Source of the DNA: Dipetalonema caudispina | Lineage: Eukaryota > Nematoda > Chromadorea > Rhabditida > Onchocercidae | Direction: 5' to 3' | DNA: 64,000 nucleotides | Assembly (NCBI GenBank): GCA_013365325.1 | Contig: JABVXV010000033.1 | Location: 248,001 to 312,000, forward strand | In this document: piece after piece, positions 13,001 to 26,500 of the stretch | Position numbering within the stretch: the stretch's first letter is position 1 | Layout of the letters: every line of letters starts with the position of its first letter | Translations under genes and position numbers: made by a program | The notes under the pieces: model-generated | What the model saw: only the letters and a program-made list of their open reading frames with translations | Told to the model about the DNA's origin: nothing | Database searches by the model: none

Positions 13001-16000
13001 AGCCGTTGGTAAGATTTTCCAACTGCCATCGTTTGAACTAAATAAAAGCTATATCATAATGAATAATTCGCAGGATCAGAGGGGCAGAGACAGCAACAGC
13101 AAGGATGTCGATTGTGTATCGGATGCTTGCAAGGTATGATGGCTCGAAGCTCACACAAAATTCATGAATTTTTTATTTTAAATAATCCAATAGTTTGAGA
13201 ATTTGAAATAGTCCATTTCACACGCTTTCATTGATTATGAAGTTTAGAGCATAAATCGAAGAGAAACAAATAATTTCCAATTCAATTTCTTTTTTCACTC
13301 TTTCATATGTAGCCAATATGTAAATTTTAAAACATTTATTAAATAAAAAAACAAACTCAAACTTTTAAAATTTGAAATGAGTAAAATTTTATTTCAGAAA
13401 TACGTGATCCTTTTGTGTTACGTGTCAGCCCAGATCTCGAATTCCATGCCGGATGTCTAAAGGTTTGTTTAACGATTACATCGTAACTTTTGTAAATTTT
13501 ATCTTTAATTTAATTCAGTTAAGTGGAAACGATTACAATGAGAAAAAATTCTTTAAGATTTAACTAAGCGGATAAATTGAAGTACCAGTACTTGAATATA
13601 TAATAATAATTCTTGCCCATCTTCAAGAGTGATGTAACAAACGTTAAGAAATATCTTTTATTAGTTAATTACGTAATACTTCCAAGTAGAATTAATCCGT
13701 TACGAAGGTACAAGATGGTATTTGTCACATTTTTAGGTCACAGCCCATTAATTCTGCTTGTTGCTAAACGACTTACTTATTGTTCTTTACCTCTTATTTA
13801 CACAACGATTAACTTAATGTATCATCCGTTTGTTTGTTTATTATACTTAGAGTGATAATTGCATGAAATTAAGTGAAATTCATTAAATGAAGTATTGTTA
13901 GGTTTAAAATTAAATGTTGATTGTAATTTTCAGAAAACTTGAGTGAATTAAATGTGAAAATAAATTCAAAAAAACAATCATAAAACTTTAACTATCAAAT
14001 GAATTCAATAAAAACGGAAGAAAAGTAAATTCATCTGTTCAAATTGTTTATGTTAAAATGATAAAGTGAAAATTTTAATTAAGAGATTTGATTTTTTTTC
14101 TTTTAAAAATTCAAAAAATCTTCAATTCTAGCAGTCTCTTTTGATGAAAATATGTTAAATTTGAAATTATTTCCTTTCTCTTCCTCAAAGATCGAATCAT
14201 GTTTAATATTCATCGATGCGATCATAACATATATAACAAATCTTCCGGATACTACCATAATAAATCATTGATGTGATGTTGCGTGTTCAGTTTTAATTCT
14301 TCCATCAAATACCCTTAATTCCATGAGATCCCTGTTCTTCCTGTCTATTGACCTACCATTAAGCATTAATCTTCCGCTTCACCTGTATTGATTATTTGCT
14401 TGATGACAACTCTTTCATATGAATATATATTAACTCGATTTAGTTGGATTTATTCATGTTAAGCTTGAAAAAAAAAAGAAACCTTTCTAAAACAAAATTT
14501 TTCATTGTAATAAATATGATTGAAAAAAAAGAGTTAGAAATTTTTCAACAAAAATTAACCAAATAAAATCAAAAAAAAAATGTGAATTTATCATTGAATA
14601 GTTTCATTGCAAAAATAAAACAAAAAGATTTCTGTAATAAATTCTTGAAAATTAGTTGTGAACTTTTGCTTAAGAATAAATTTAATTTCTCTTTTTTTTT
14701 TTTTTTTTTATTTATCCTTCTTTCCTTCCTTCCTTCCTTATTTGTTGAAGCAATCTTGTAGCTTACCATATTGGGAATTACCGTAACCCTTGATGAAGAT
14801 ACATTTTATGATGTGTTTCTCCTAAAGATGCACATTGCTTTCAAGTCAGTATGGAGAAAAGAGATAAACAGGTTTTTGAAAAATTGGGAAAAGAGGAAGT
14901 TTTTGGCGAAGAGAGGGTAGACTATTGAAAATTATTAAATTATCAGCAAGACTGATGAACATAACATCCTGCTGCAATTTTAGTTTTGTTGCTCACAAAC
15001 AAAATAGAAATTTTATTCATAAGCATAAACATTTTAGGGAGAAATATTTCAGATTTTTTTTAACTTTTTTAAAATGAGAATGTACAAAATACATGCAATA
15101 TTGTTCATTTTTGTACTTTTTCTTCTTTTTTTTCTTTTTTTTTCGTAATTAATGAGCAAATTAAAAAGAAAAAAAAAAATAAATAAACAAATAATTTTAC
15201 AAATAGATAAATAATTTACAAATAATTATTATAAAACAAATATTAAATTGTAGAAATTATTAAATATATATATATGCGCAAGAGTTCTTATCAAACACAT
15301 AAATGAATTTTTCATACATTTAATTTCAAAAAAAAAATTTAAAAAAATTAATTTAATGAATTTGTAAAATACATTATTAATGCCAATTTTAATTATAAAT
15401 TATTGGTTGCGGTAAATAAATAAATGAATAAATAAATAAAATGTTACAGTGTGAGCAATGTGAATGTTATTTGGATGAAACTTGTACAGCATATATTCGA
15501 GATAATAAACCATACTGTAAGGAGGATTATATCAGGTTGGTGACCTTTGATTTCATCTTATTTCTACTCTATCATTAATTAAAATCATCGTTTTTTTTTT
15601 TTTGAATTAAAATGATATTTCATTCATTGCTTTTCTTTTTGGAATTGAAATTAATTTAGAGTATTGAATAGAATTACAATAATTTATTAGTTTAATTAAG
15701 TTTATAAATTTAGCCATTTCTTTCTTTTTTCTTTTTTTTTTTTTTTTGGTCCCTTTTATTTGATATTTAACTAGTAATTAAAAAAGGAAGTCAACAAGCG
15801 CTGTTGTTGATGAAGTGTGAAGAATATTGAGTCTATTGTATCGGGGTAGTAATGTATAGTTTGGAACAGATGAGCACTTGTAAAATGCCACTTGACAACT
15901 CTTTCCATTCTACAATGACGTATTTTCTCCACTTCAATTCCTTATTGTTTTTTTGCTCATCGTTCTTGTAGATATCACGTAACGTCACGTGGTAAGTAAA

Positions 16001-19000
16001 CTTTCGTAAAAGATCATCTAAGCTTTTAATCTCAATCTTATGTGCAAATACATAATTATTACATATGATGTGTGTTTACTACTTTCAATGATCATTTGAC
16101 CTTTTGTTTGTAGTAGCAACTCTTGTGTTCATTAAAATACAACAGAGATTTAAAATAAATTTACTACTGCATTTCAAGCAAAAATAAATAAAAATACTGC
16201 TGTTTTAGTCGAATAGAGTTGTATTTCTCAAATGAAATCTGTAGCTGTTGTAATTTTACTCATCTTACCGGATGAGTAATTATCTTAATGTGTATATCCT
16301 TTACTGGGCGCTTATGTCCTCTGTTTTAAGCTGCTACTAATCGGTTTTTCTCATCCTACTTTTGAAAGCTTGGAAGGAACTAATCGGTTTAATGCGTTCC
16401 TCCCAGCTTCATTCATTTCATATTATCCTCATTCTAATCTTTATTTTCAGCTTTCCTACATAAATTATGCTTCTTCTTCTTTTGCTTCTTTTTTTCCCCC
16501 CCTTCTATACCAAATTCTCACTTTTTTTTTCTATGTTTGCAATAAAAAGAAGCATTGATAAGTTTTGTTGAAATGATAAACTTTATTTCACTTATAGAAA
16601 ACTTCTCAGATTGTTTTTTTTTTTTTTTTTTTGCTGATAAATTAAACAGATGGTTTCATTAGTTTGGTTGAAATGAATGCACTAAGCGTGAAACATATTC
16701 ATATTTCGAAATTGTATTTTAACTAATTAGAATATATTATATTGATAGTGTATGTAATCAAGAAGATAAAATTATCAAATTTTAATAATTTGCTTATTTT
16801 TTTTTTTTTTTTTTTTCATAATCATTCGATAAAGCTGAAGAGGAAATATAGGTAAGCTTAAATGTACAAAGTGATTATTGATATTGAAATTTCTCATTGT
16901 TTCCATTTAGTAATTCAACATGTCAGTTGTATAAATTGTTAAGCTGTCATTTTATAGTATGCTTAGAGAGCTAAGCCATGATAATTAATGAGATTATCTT
17001 TTCGTCCTTATCAACTATCTTCACCGGTAATTATTTCTGACAGATCGTGACGAGAGTAAATTCACAACAATCTCCAATACAATACATATGAATATACCAT
17101 AAACTTGTCAATAATCATCTATTTATTGCATTTCCAACGAATCATATCAATGAAAATAGAAATGCTGCAATTATTTCAAAATTAAATTTAAATAAACAAA
17201 AAAGAAAAAAAAAATCAAATTGATTATGATGAAAAAAATAAGGATTGTTTTAGCTCAGGCTTAAATTCCAAACATATTATTATGCAGAACAATGGTTAAA
17301 CAATTAGAAATGTGTGTATGTATGTAATATTCATTTTTCTAACTTAAATAAATTTTGACCTCAATTTTCTATCTTCTTCATTTTCGCTAACATAAATGAA
17401 ATGTGAAATAAATCGGCTTAATATCTCTGAAGCTAAATTGCTCCTCATCAAACAATCATCAATGCCGTATATATTTCAATAGTTTCACAACGATAATTAG
17501 TTGTGTCAAACATTTAATAGTCAAAGGTAATCATCATATCGTCCGATAAAATGACATGACATCAATGAAAGGACAATTTACTATTCAATATACTACCACC
17601 ATCAAATACAACGATTATATAACATCACTTTTGACGTTTCCTTAATTGCTGTGACATCCTATTATGTAAGGTTAAGATGGCGGTATTTGTTTCGGTTTGC
17701 TATGATGTTGTCATGTCAAGCTGATTGATATCTTCTTTTTGTTTTATGATATTAATCAATTCATTTCTCACGGTTCATCTTACCTTTTCAACAATTTCGA
17801 GGTAAATTATTCAGTTGTTATTGTTAGGAAATGATTTTAAAACTTCTGCATTCATTGTTTATTATGGTGAAATGAACGGGAAAGAGAGAATATTTGGGAG
17901 GTTAACATTTGAATTAACTTAAATTTACTTTAAAAAAAAAGAAAAAAAAACCGATTTTTGAGATTTTTCAATATGATATGATCTAATCGTCCTCAGTGAT
18001 CTAAAAATCTTTTCCAAATTATATAAAACTTAACATTTAACAACAAAAAAAAAAAAAAAAGTTGAATATTTACCACTCTAAAATATGAGTAATGCTACCA
18101 AATTAAGTATTGAAGACACTTTTATCATATTTGATGTAAATACAACAAAATGCTTCAAATTTAAAACATTACACATACATTTATATGGATTCTTCTTTCA
18201 CTTTTCTTTTTCATTTTTTTTTTTTTTTTTTTTTTTCGTTAAAATAAATTAAAACAGAATACATACAGTATTGGTTGTTAGAATCCACGGATCCAGGAGA
18301 ATGGTAAAGAGAAGTGAAAAGTGGTAGCTAAGAGGGAATCATATCAAAATTCTCTCCCACGATTTTGTATGCTCACGTTTCGCATTAAAAATTGCTATTT
18401 AGCATTATTTTAAGCGCTTAAAAGGGTACGAAGCTTTCTCGTCATAGCAATTTTCGAAATCAAATTTATGCAATTTATCGTTGTTCTATTATACACACAC
18501 ATATATATATCACTTCATTTTGATCATTTTTCATAAATTTACATTATTTATATAGTTCTTTTTTCTTTTTTCTTCTTTTTCTTTTTTTTTTTTTTTTTTT
18601 TTGAAAAGTACACTTTCAGTAACATTTCATTGAGGGAGAAATTTTTTTTTTTTCCAAAATTAAAAAAAAATCAAACAATGATAGCTTTGTTAGAAATTGA
18701 TCTGTTATGATTATTTACAATATTTACATTCTTGCTTAAAGTAAAATGAACAATATAACAAAAATATCTTTACAATGAAATTATATTTGCGTAAAAGAAC
18801 CGTGCCGTATCGTCTATCATTCTTCGTACTTTATAATATCATCTTTCCATCATTCAAAAATTTTAACACTAACCCAACCCGATCCGATCTTTATTCAAAT
18901 TATTTATGCAAAAAAGGCAGAAGCATTCAGCAAGTATTATTATTACCTTTGACTGATCATTCATTCATTCGTTCATTCTTTCATTCATTCATTCATTCAT

Positions 19001-20551
19001 TCATTCATTCTTCCATTCATTCATTCATTCATTCATTCATTCATTCATTCAATTGGAATAATATGTTCGAAAAAGAAAAGCCGCCTTGCATCTTCTTTCG
19101 CTCCTTTTTTTTTTCCTTTTTTTTTTTTTTGGCTCGGCCTTTTTTTTTTTTTTTTTTCCACCCATCAACGATGATATAGCAAATATAACAGAAGCTAAAC
19201 CCTATATATGCACATGCCGTGAGAATTTTTATTCATTTTTTTTTTTTTTTTTTTTTTTTTGAGAAGAGGAAAAGGGAGGTAGTATAGTTTTAAGCTACCG
19301 AAAAATGATCCCTTTATTGTATTGTTGTAAGTTTTAATCAATGTTTTAAGATATGAAATTGATCATTGTAATTGTATATTTATAAAATAATGATAAAATT
19401 ATCAATAATGATATGTGTTATTTTCATTTTCATTCGATATTTTTTAGGCTTTAAGCTTTTGTTAACTTTTTAAAAAAAAGTTATATAAGATTAAAGAAAA
19501 AAAAAAAAAAAAGCAATGTTTCCTTATTTACATTTATATTTTATTTTTATCAAATGTAATATTAAAAATTTTCATAAATTATTTTACTGCAAAAAATTTT
19601 TCATACATTTCTGAAAACACAAAAAAAAAACACAAAGCTACTGGAATATTTTAAATATGAAATAAGTATTAAAATGGTTATGAATTGATATTTTCTGTTG
19701 ATTTCTTTTTTTTTTAATTCATTACAATTTTCACTGAGATAAACAAAATGTTTAAAGATTGAATGTTTGAGATGATTTTTAGTTTTAGTTTCATTTGAGA
19801 TTCACAAGATTGCATTGATTATAAAAGAACATTATGCAAAGAACAAAGAGAAATCTTGGAAGTTCATTTTATGGATCATTTCCCGATCGGTGAGGAAATG
19901 ACAAGGGAAGGTGGTTTTGGTCGATTTAGTGATGTAATATCTTGCAGCAACTAAAATTTTTGCATTTATGATGTATGCAATTAACCGAATCGGAAAAGAA
20001 CAAATCTTGGAATAACAGGAAGTTCATATCGATACGCTTGATGGGACTTCCAGAAATATATACCGTAAAATAAATAAATGGAAAGAATTAGAAGGGATAA
20101 ATTAATCTGAGAGACATATTTTACTATTTTATTTATTTTTAATTGTTGAAAATTGATATGAACTCCTTGCATATTCAACTGTAAGTGAACATCGTTTGTC
20201 ATTTACTGCTTGCTAAATTGTTATTTGATATCAGAACTGAAATATCATCATTGTGATATCCTCTAATCGTAGATTAATTTACATTTTTACATTGTTTGTT
20301 TGAAAAAAAAAAAAAAGGTCTAAATTTTATTTTAAATGTAAAATAAAATTTCCATTAACGGAAAGGATGAAAGAAAAAAAAAAATTTGGAAAGAATTTAA
20401 GAATTGAAAGAAATTAACTGTTTTAGAAGAAAATTTTTCCATTTTTCATTTCTTATTCTTTGCAGATTTTCTGATAAATTATTTTCCTATCCATTTCTTT
20501 TTCGCTTTTTTTTTCTTTTCTTTTTTTTTTTTTTTCACTTCAAATTTTTTT

Positions 20552-20586
<35 letters not shown>

Positions 20587-23500
20587 CTTTTTTGCAACAA
20601 CATTTTTAGTGCAATAAGAATAATAATTCATGGATGAGTTTTATGCCTACTTTAGTTTTTGGTGAGTAACTTGAGCAGCTGTCATTTCATTTTTCCCGTT
20701 TGTTTAAGAGGTCACACAATTCAATGTGTGGTTATAAAACAAACATTTCTCGTTTAACATAAATAAACCTTTTCCTGTAATCGATATTTTACTCTTCTTT
20801 AACGTTTCCTTTCTTCTTTTATTTTCTATTTTCATTTCTTATAGATGAAAAAAAAAGGAAAAAAAAAAAAAAAAAAACGCGAAATAGTTGCTTTATTTAA
20901 AGGAAAAATTTTTTATTTCAAAAAAATGATAAATTTTTTCTTGAAAATGGAATGAAAAATAGAAGTAAAGATTATGGTACAACAAAATATGAACAATTAA
21001 ATTTTTAATTTTCTATCAATAATTCATTATTAATAATACATTTATGACTTCTATAGTTTGCTTATGAATTAAATTGTTAGCTATAATAGTGAAAATATAA
21101 ATATTGAAAATTATATGATTCGAGAAAAGAAAAGAAAAGAAAAAAAAAAAGAATGCAAGAATAAAAGAAATGAATTTAATCAAAGTGAAATATTACATTT
21201 TGAGTTTTTTTTTTCTTTCTTTTTTCCACTTTTTATTTTTGATTATAAATTCTATTTCTCATAATAAATATTTTAAAAATTTCACAATATAATATTAAAA
21301 TTTTCTTAAGGATAACGGATGCAAAGAAATGCATTCGTTGCAAAGAATACATTTCAAAGACCGATATGGTAATGAAAATACGTACATTAACCTATCATGC
21401 GGCATGTTTTACATGTTCAAGTTGCGAAAAGAAATTAACAATTGGAGAAGAATTCGTTTTACGAGAACGAGAAGATGATATATTATGTCGAATTGATTGT
21501 GATACGAGCAATATTGAGGTAAGAATAATGTTTGTTAATTACAGTAACTGTTAATTAAGAAATTACTTTGTCGAATAATGATCTTATTGATAAGTTTTTA
21601 GACTATTGCACGCTTTTTTTTCTTTTTTTTTTCTTAGTTTTGTTGCAATTTTTTTTATGAATTAATTAATCATGCAGCAACCATCCTCAATCAAAACGGA
21701 TATCTATGGACGAGAAGATGAAGATGGTTGGGATGGTTCAACTTTAACAAGCCTAGATAATCAAATGTCAAGTACACCACCACTTTCACTTCGAAGTCCT
21801 AAATCAGATGAGGTTCCTTCAAAAAGTTTTTTTTCGAATAAATTATCTTACACTAAAATATTCCTCAATATTGAAGTATTGATAATTTGAATGAATCATC
21901 ACAGTTTGTTCAAGCATTATCATCACATTATCATGTTAGTGCATTTCGTTTGAATTAATTACCGGTAATTTAATCGCTCAGATTTAGCTAATCAATGATC
22001 AATTTTTAAATTGTTTAAAATTTTGAGGTAATCAATATCTACTTAGCCTTATCATATTGCATCGTGTAATTTGAAATTTTGATGATATTTTAAAAACGAA
22101 AGTTAATTATCTAATTGATATCTTAAAAATCATTATAAATTTCAGATTGTAACCACATTTAATACGTCGAAATCACAAATTAAAAAGAACAAGAAGGATA
22201 AACAAGTGATTTTTTTTTTCGTTTTTATAAGGGGAGGAAAAGAAAGAATTGGAAATTTCTATGAGATTTTTTAAATTCAAATATTAAGTTTCGATTGGAA
22301 TGTTTCACGGTTCAGTCGCACTCTTAATCAATATTTCTAAATTGCGGGAATTTCATAAAATATAACATCTGATTTTTGACCTTTCCAGTCGACTAGAGTT
22401 CGGACGGTACTTAACGAGAAGCAGCTGATGACGCTTAAAGCATGTTATGCTGCCAATGCTCGGCCAGATGCTATGATGAAAGAACATCTCGTTGAAATGA
22501 CCGGTATTCGACCTTTTTTGAATTGAACTGTTTTCAATATTACTGTCAACTTAAGGTCAACTCTTATCAACTCTGATAAAACATTTCGTTATATTAGTGA
22601 GATTTATTTTAAGATATACATTGAATCCTCACTTAATATTTATTTATTCTCATTGGAAGTCTTAAAATTTAAAGTAAATCTTTGCAAATTTTAGCAAGAC
22701 ATTTTTATAGAAGTAACTGTCGCTTACAACAGCATCTTTCTAGGTTTAAGTCCACGTGTAATACGTGTATGGTTCCAAAATAAACGTTGCAAAGATAAGA
22801 AGCGACAAATTGCCATGAAACATCTACAGCAGAAAGCGGAAACAGTTAGTTTTCGAAAAAAAATTCTTATTTTTTGCTGAAATTTCCACTGCATTGTTTT
22901 TTCTGAAACTTTCATCTTCGAGATTCTGAAATCCAATATATGTATGGTACTATGAATTTCCTGAAATCAACTCGACTTCTCGCATTATGAGCATCAACAA
23001 TATTCTACTACTCATCATTTCTTCAAGTATCGTAAAGTTTGATGTATTGAGAAATCGGTTTTAACACCTCAGTTTACATTACTTCATTCTTTATTGAATG
23101 TTAGTTACTGAAATGTAAGAAGATTGATCAAATCAATCGATCAATCAGTCGATCGATACTTGTTACTTCTAGTTTGCTTACAACTTATCCTTAATTTTTC
23201 GTTTATCTTAGATTGAATTCAATCAAGTGATAATCAATCATTGAATATCTGTTACCGTAAACCGTACTTTAATTTAAGTTTATATGCAAACATTTCAATT
23301 ATTGATGATTTTCTTCATGGTCTACTTGAGAAGGACAAAACATCCTTGATTATTGGAGTACCAACAATTAATTAGATTTTAAACAGATTTAGCGAACCGT
23401 GAAATACATTTGCAATTTGCAAAAATGTTCAAATGATTCAGATAGGCAACAGATAGAATGACCCAATTAATTGCAACTTCTTTGCAATTTTAAACCTCTT

Positions 23501-26500
23501 CGAAGGAATAAATTCAATTTAATAGCCAAATATCCTTCAAAAATTAAGAATATGCTGCAAGGTTGAACACAATAAAACAAACTTTTCTAAAAAAAAAAAA
23601 GAATTCAAGTCTAAAGTAAATTTTAAGTTAAATTTAATTTAAAGATAAATTGTTGAGGAATATTCATCTTTATAAACCATTGCATATATGAAATAACTTT
23701 CCTTAAATTGTTAAATTTCTTCTGTCTAAATTATTTCTCATAATTACCAATACATTACACTATGACAGATAATATAATTACAACAGAAAGTTATGCAAAT
23801 ATAAATTGGTTTACTTTCCTTCTACCCCTCCTATCTAACATTTCTAGTTGTTATCAAAATATTTTGAAATAAAAAGTAAATATTCAATTGGTGAGATCGA
23901 AGGCCAACAACAATTTTTCATAAATTAATTCATAAATTATCTGCAAGATGGGACTATGGTCCGTTTGTGCATGTCTGTATGTATGTGTGTGTGTGTGTGT
24001 GTGTGTATGTGTGTATATGTGTACGACAAGTGCTGATCGTCACCTGGACAACATCTTCATCATCATCATCATCATCATCATCCGATTATCCCTTCTAAAT
24101 TACTTCCTATGATTATTTAGTATCAAAAATTTATGATTCAATGAAAAGAAATGGAACTATTAATTAAAAATGAGAAATGAAATTAAAAAAAAGTATTTCA
24201 ATAATTTAAAATGATACGAACTTCTAAGATTACAACGTTTTACTTACTTTCACACATTCTTATTTAACAGTTGAATTGCTGGGAAGAATTTTAGGTAGGG
24301 AAACTATATATGAGAGCATATGTGACCGTACCAATCGCTACTGAAACTGTTAAGATCTTATCAGAATAAACTATATGAGATGACCATTGTAAGAGGTCAT
24401 TTGAGTATATCAACAACAAATTTCACAGCTTATCCACTACTCTTAAGTGTGAGAATAATTCTTGGCAGTATTCAACTCTTTGGAACTTTCTCATCGATAA
24501 TAATAATTTTCATCCTCAATATATTTGCATATTAGTTTTTTTCAGCTGTTTTTAAAAAAATTTGAAATTTGAGTAGTAACAGTTGATCAAATGAAAAGAA
24601 AAAAAAAAAAAAAAAAAGGAAAAAGCAATGGAATGAAACAAATTAGGCTCATATTGCAAATTTTAGCTTTAAATTTTAATAGAAAGAAAGGAATATTTTT
24701 AGTGAAATTTAAAATGCTAAAAAAAAAAAAAAGGAATTGGAAGATTTGAATTGTTAGTATTTATTAGAAATTAAATAAATTAGCATGAAAAAATATAAGA
24801 TGTGAAAGAGTAATCTGAGTGAAACATATGTTTCTGGAACAGCTTATAAACAAATAATACAGTTCTTAATCATCACTGTATGGTACTTAAACATTCGACC
24901 ATATGGTCTCATTTTCTATTTCGATCAAATAAACAAATAATAGGTTAAATATATTGAAATGCGGGAAAAATGGTTGGTTATCATTTGGGTTCAAAAAAAA
25001 AGAATGCAAAAGAATTGATTTGAATTTATGCATTTCTTTTGAATAATGAATTAATTAACTGATATAAAAAGATGAGGAGGATAGTATGAGTAAACAAATA
25101 AATATGTTACCTTAATTAATGATAGTATTTCAGTTTTTCACTTCGTCTTTAATATTTTCCATTCAGGAATTATTTAAACCCGGATAATGATGATGTATTA
25201 GTTTTGAGTTCAGGTCATTTTAGTTTGAAGTAGCATATTGGTTATGATTTCAGGATAACTTTGCAATTTCATCGTTTTTAAAATAAACACTTAGGGCAAC
25301 AGGAAACAGGTGGAACGATGGGGAAAAAAAAAAAAGGCTTTTTTTTTTCTCCCTCACTTTGGTACTATCAATTTTTGTTTGATGGAAAAGAAATGAAATA
25401 GTGAAGTGAATTTTTAAAAGAGTTAAAAAATATAAGTTGTAATTTCAAAAAAAAAAAAAAAAAACTTCTTTCCATTTCTCTTAATTCATTCAATTTTTTT
25501 TTGGTAAAATAAAAAGAATTACAAAAAGTTTAAAGTGTAAGAGAAATTTTATTCAATTCTATTAATTAGTAGCAAATGTTAGGAAAACTATTAATTTCTG
25601 ATACAGTATATTTTTCATGATTGAAGTGCTATTGAAAGTACTCTTTGCTAAATTGTTCCGTTTGAAGAATGGTAGAAAAAGAGCCTACAAAGAAAAGAAA
25701 AGAAAAAGGAGGAAACTACTTGACCAATGGACTTATAAAAGGGTACCATTTCTAAGGTTATAGTATGCAAAAAGAAAAAAAAAAAAAACAATCCTTTAGC
25801 TCTATTAATTTTACTAAAACTTGTTTTTTTTTTTCTCTCTCTCTCTCTCTCACTTTTGCAAATTTAATTTAAAAAATTAAATTAAAAAGATAATATTTTT
25901 TTGAAATTATCAAATATTCCAACTTATTTAAGTTAACCTTTAATTAATCTCCTTTTTAATATACGCTTAATTAAATGCTATCTAATAGATATGTCTTATT
26001 TAATTTAAAAAAAAAAAATTCAAAGTATTGAAATGAAATGCGCATATATCCCACGTATCAGTTGTATAAAATTCGGTTGACTGAACAGAATAGGCCATTA
26101 GGATAGTGAAATAAATCACTGTTATATATATATATATGTGTGTGTTAGGATATTCAAGTAAACAAGTGAATGAGCCATAGGCCTGAATTTAAATACCGTA
26201 ATGGAATGAAGCATTTCAACGGTTCACATCATTTAATTCAGTGAAGCGGAAAGAGACCATATATAGACACAATAAACTCTATACCGGTTATCATTCATCC
26301 GTCTCGTTTCATTTGTCATCCGATAGATGCCAGCTTACTATACAGGTGAAGTATATGCAAACCAATGGTATCAAAAAGCCTTTTCAAGCAAAAATTATTT
26401 CATTCGATAATATGACATTAATGACGTAATATATCAAATGATTATGTACGGTTCAAAGGGTGACAGCAATATTCATCATATTTATTTCATATTGAAAAGT

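Larger units (their letters stand above)
15536..21310 (+). other. Islet intron 4 (5.8 kb)
   Basis: This intron separates LIM1 from LIM2. It contains the ATTC tetranucleotide repeat, very long T runs, a tight ACGT triplet (15977-15990), an AAGATGGCGG motif at 17674-17683 and a less AT-rich island at 19797-19950. Long introns with such islands are common places for enhancers of homeobox genes. That role is inferred. Confidence 0.6.

Noticed and set aside
18775..19179. 134-codon plus-strand ORF
   Set aside because: Produced by the ATTC microsatellite and poly-T runs; Ser/Phe/His repeats only.
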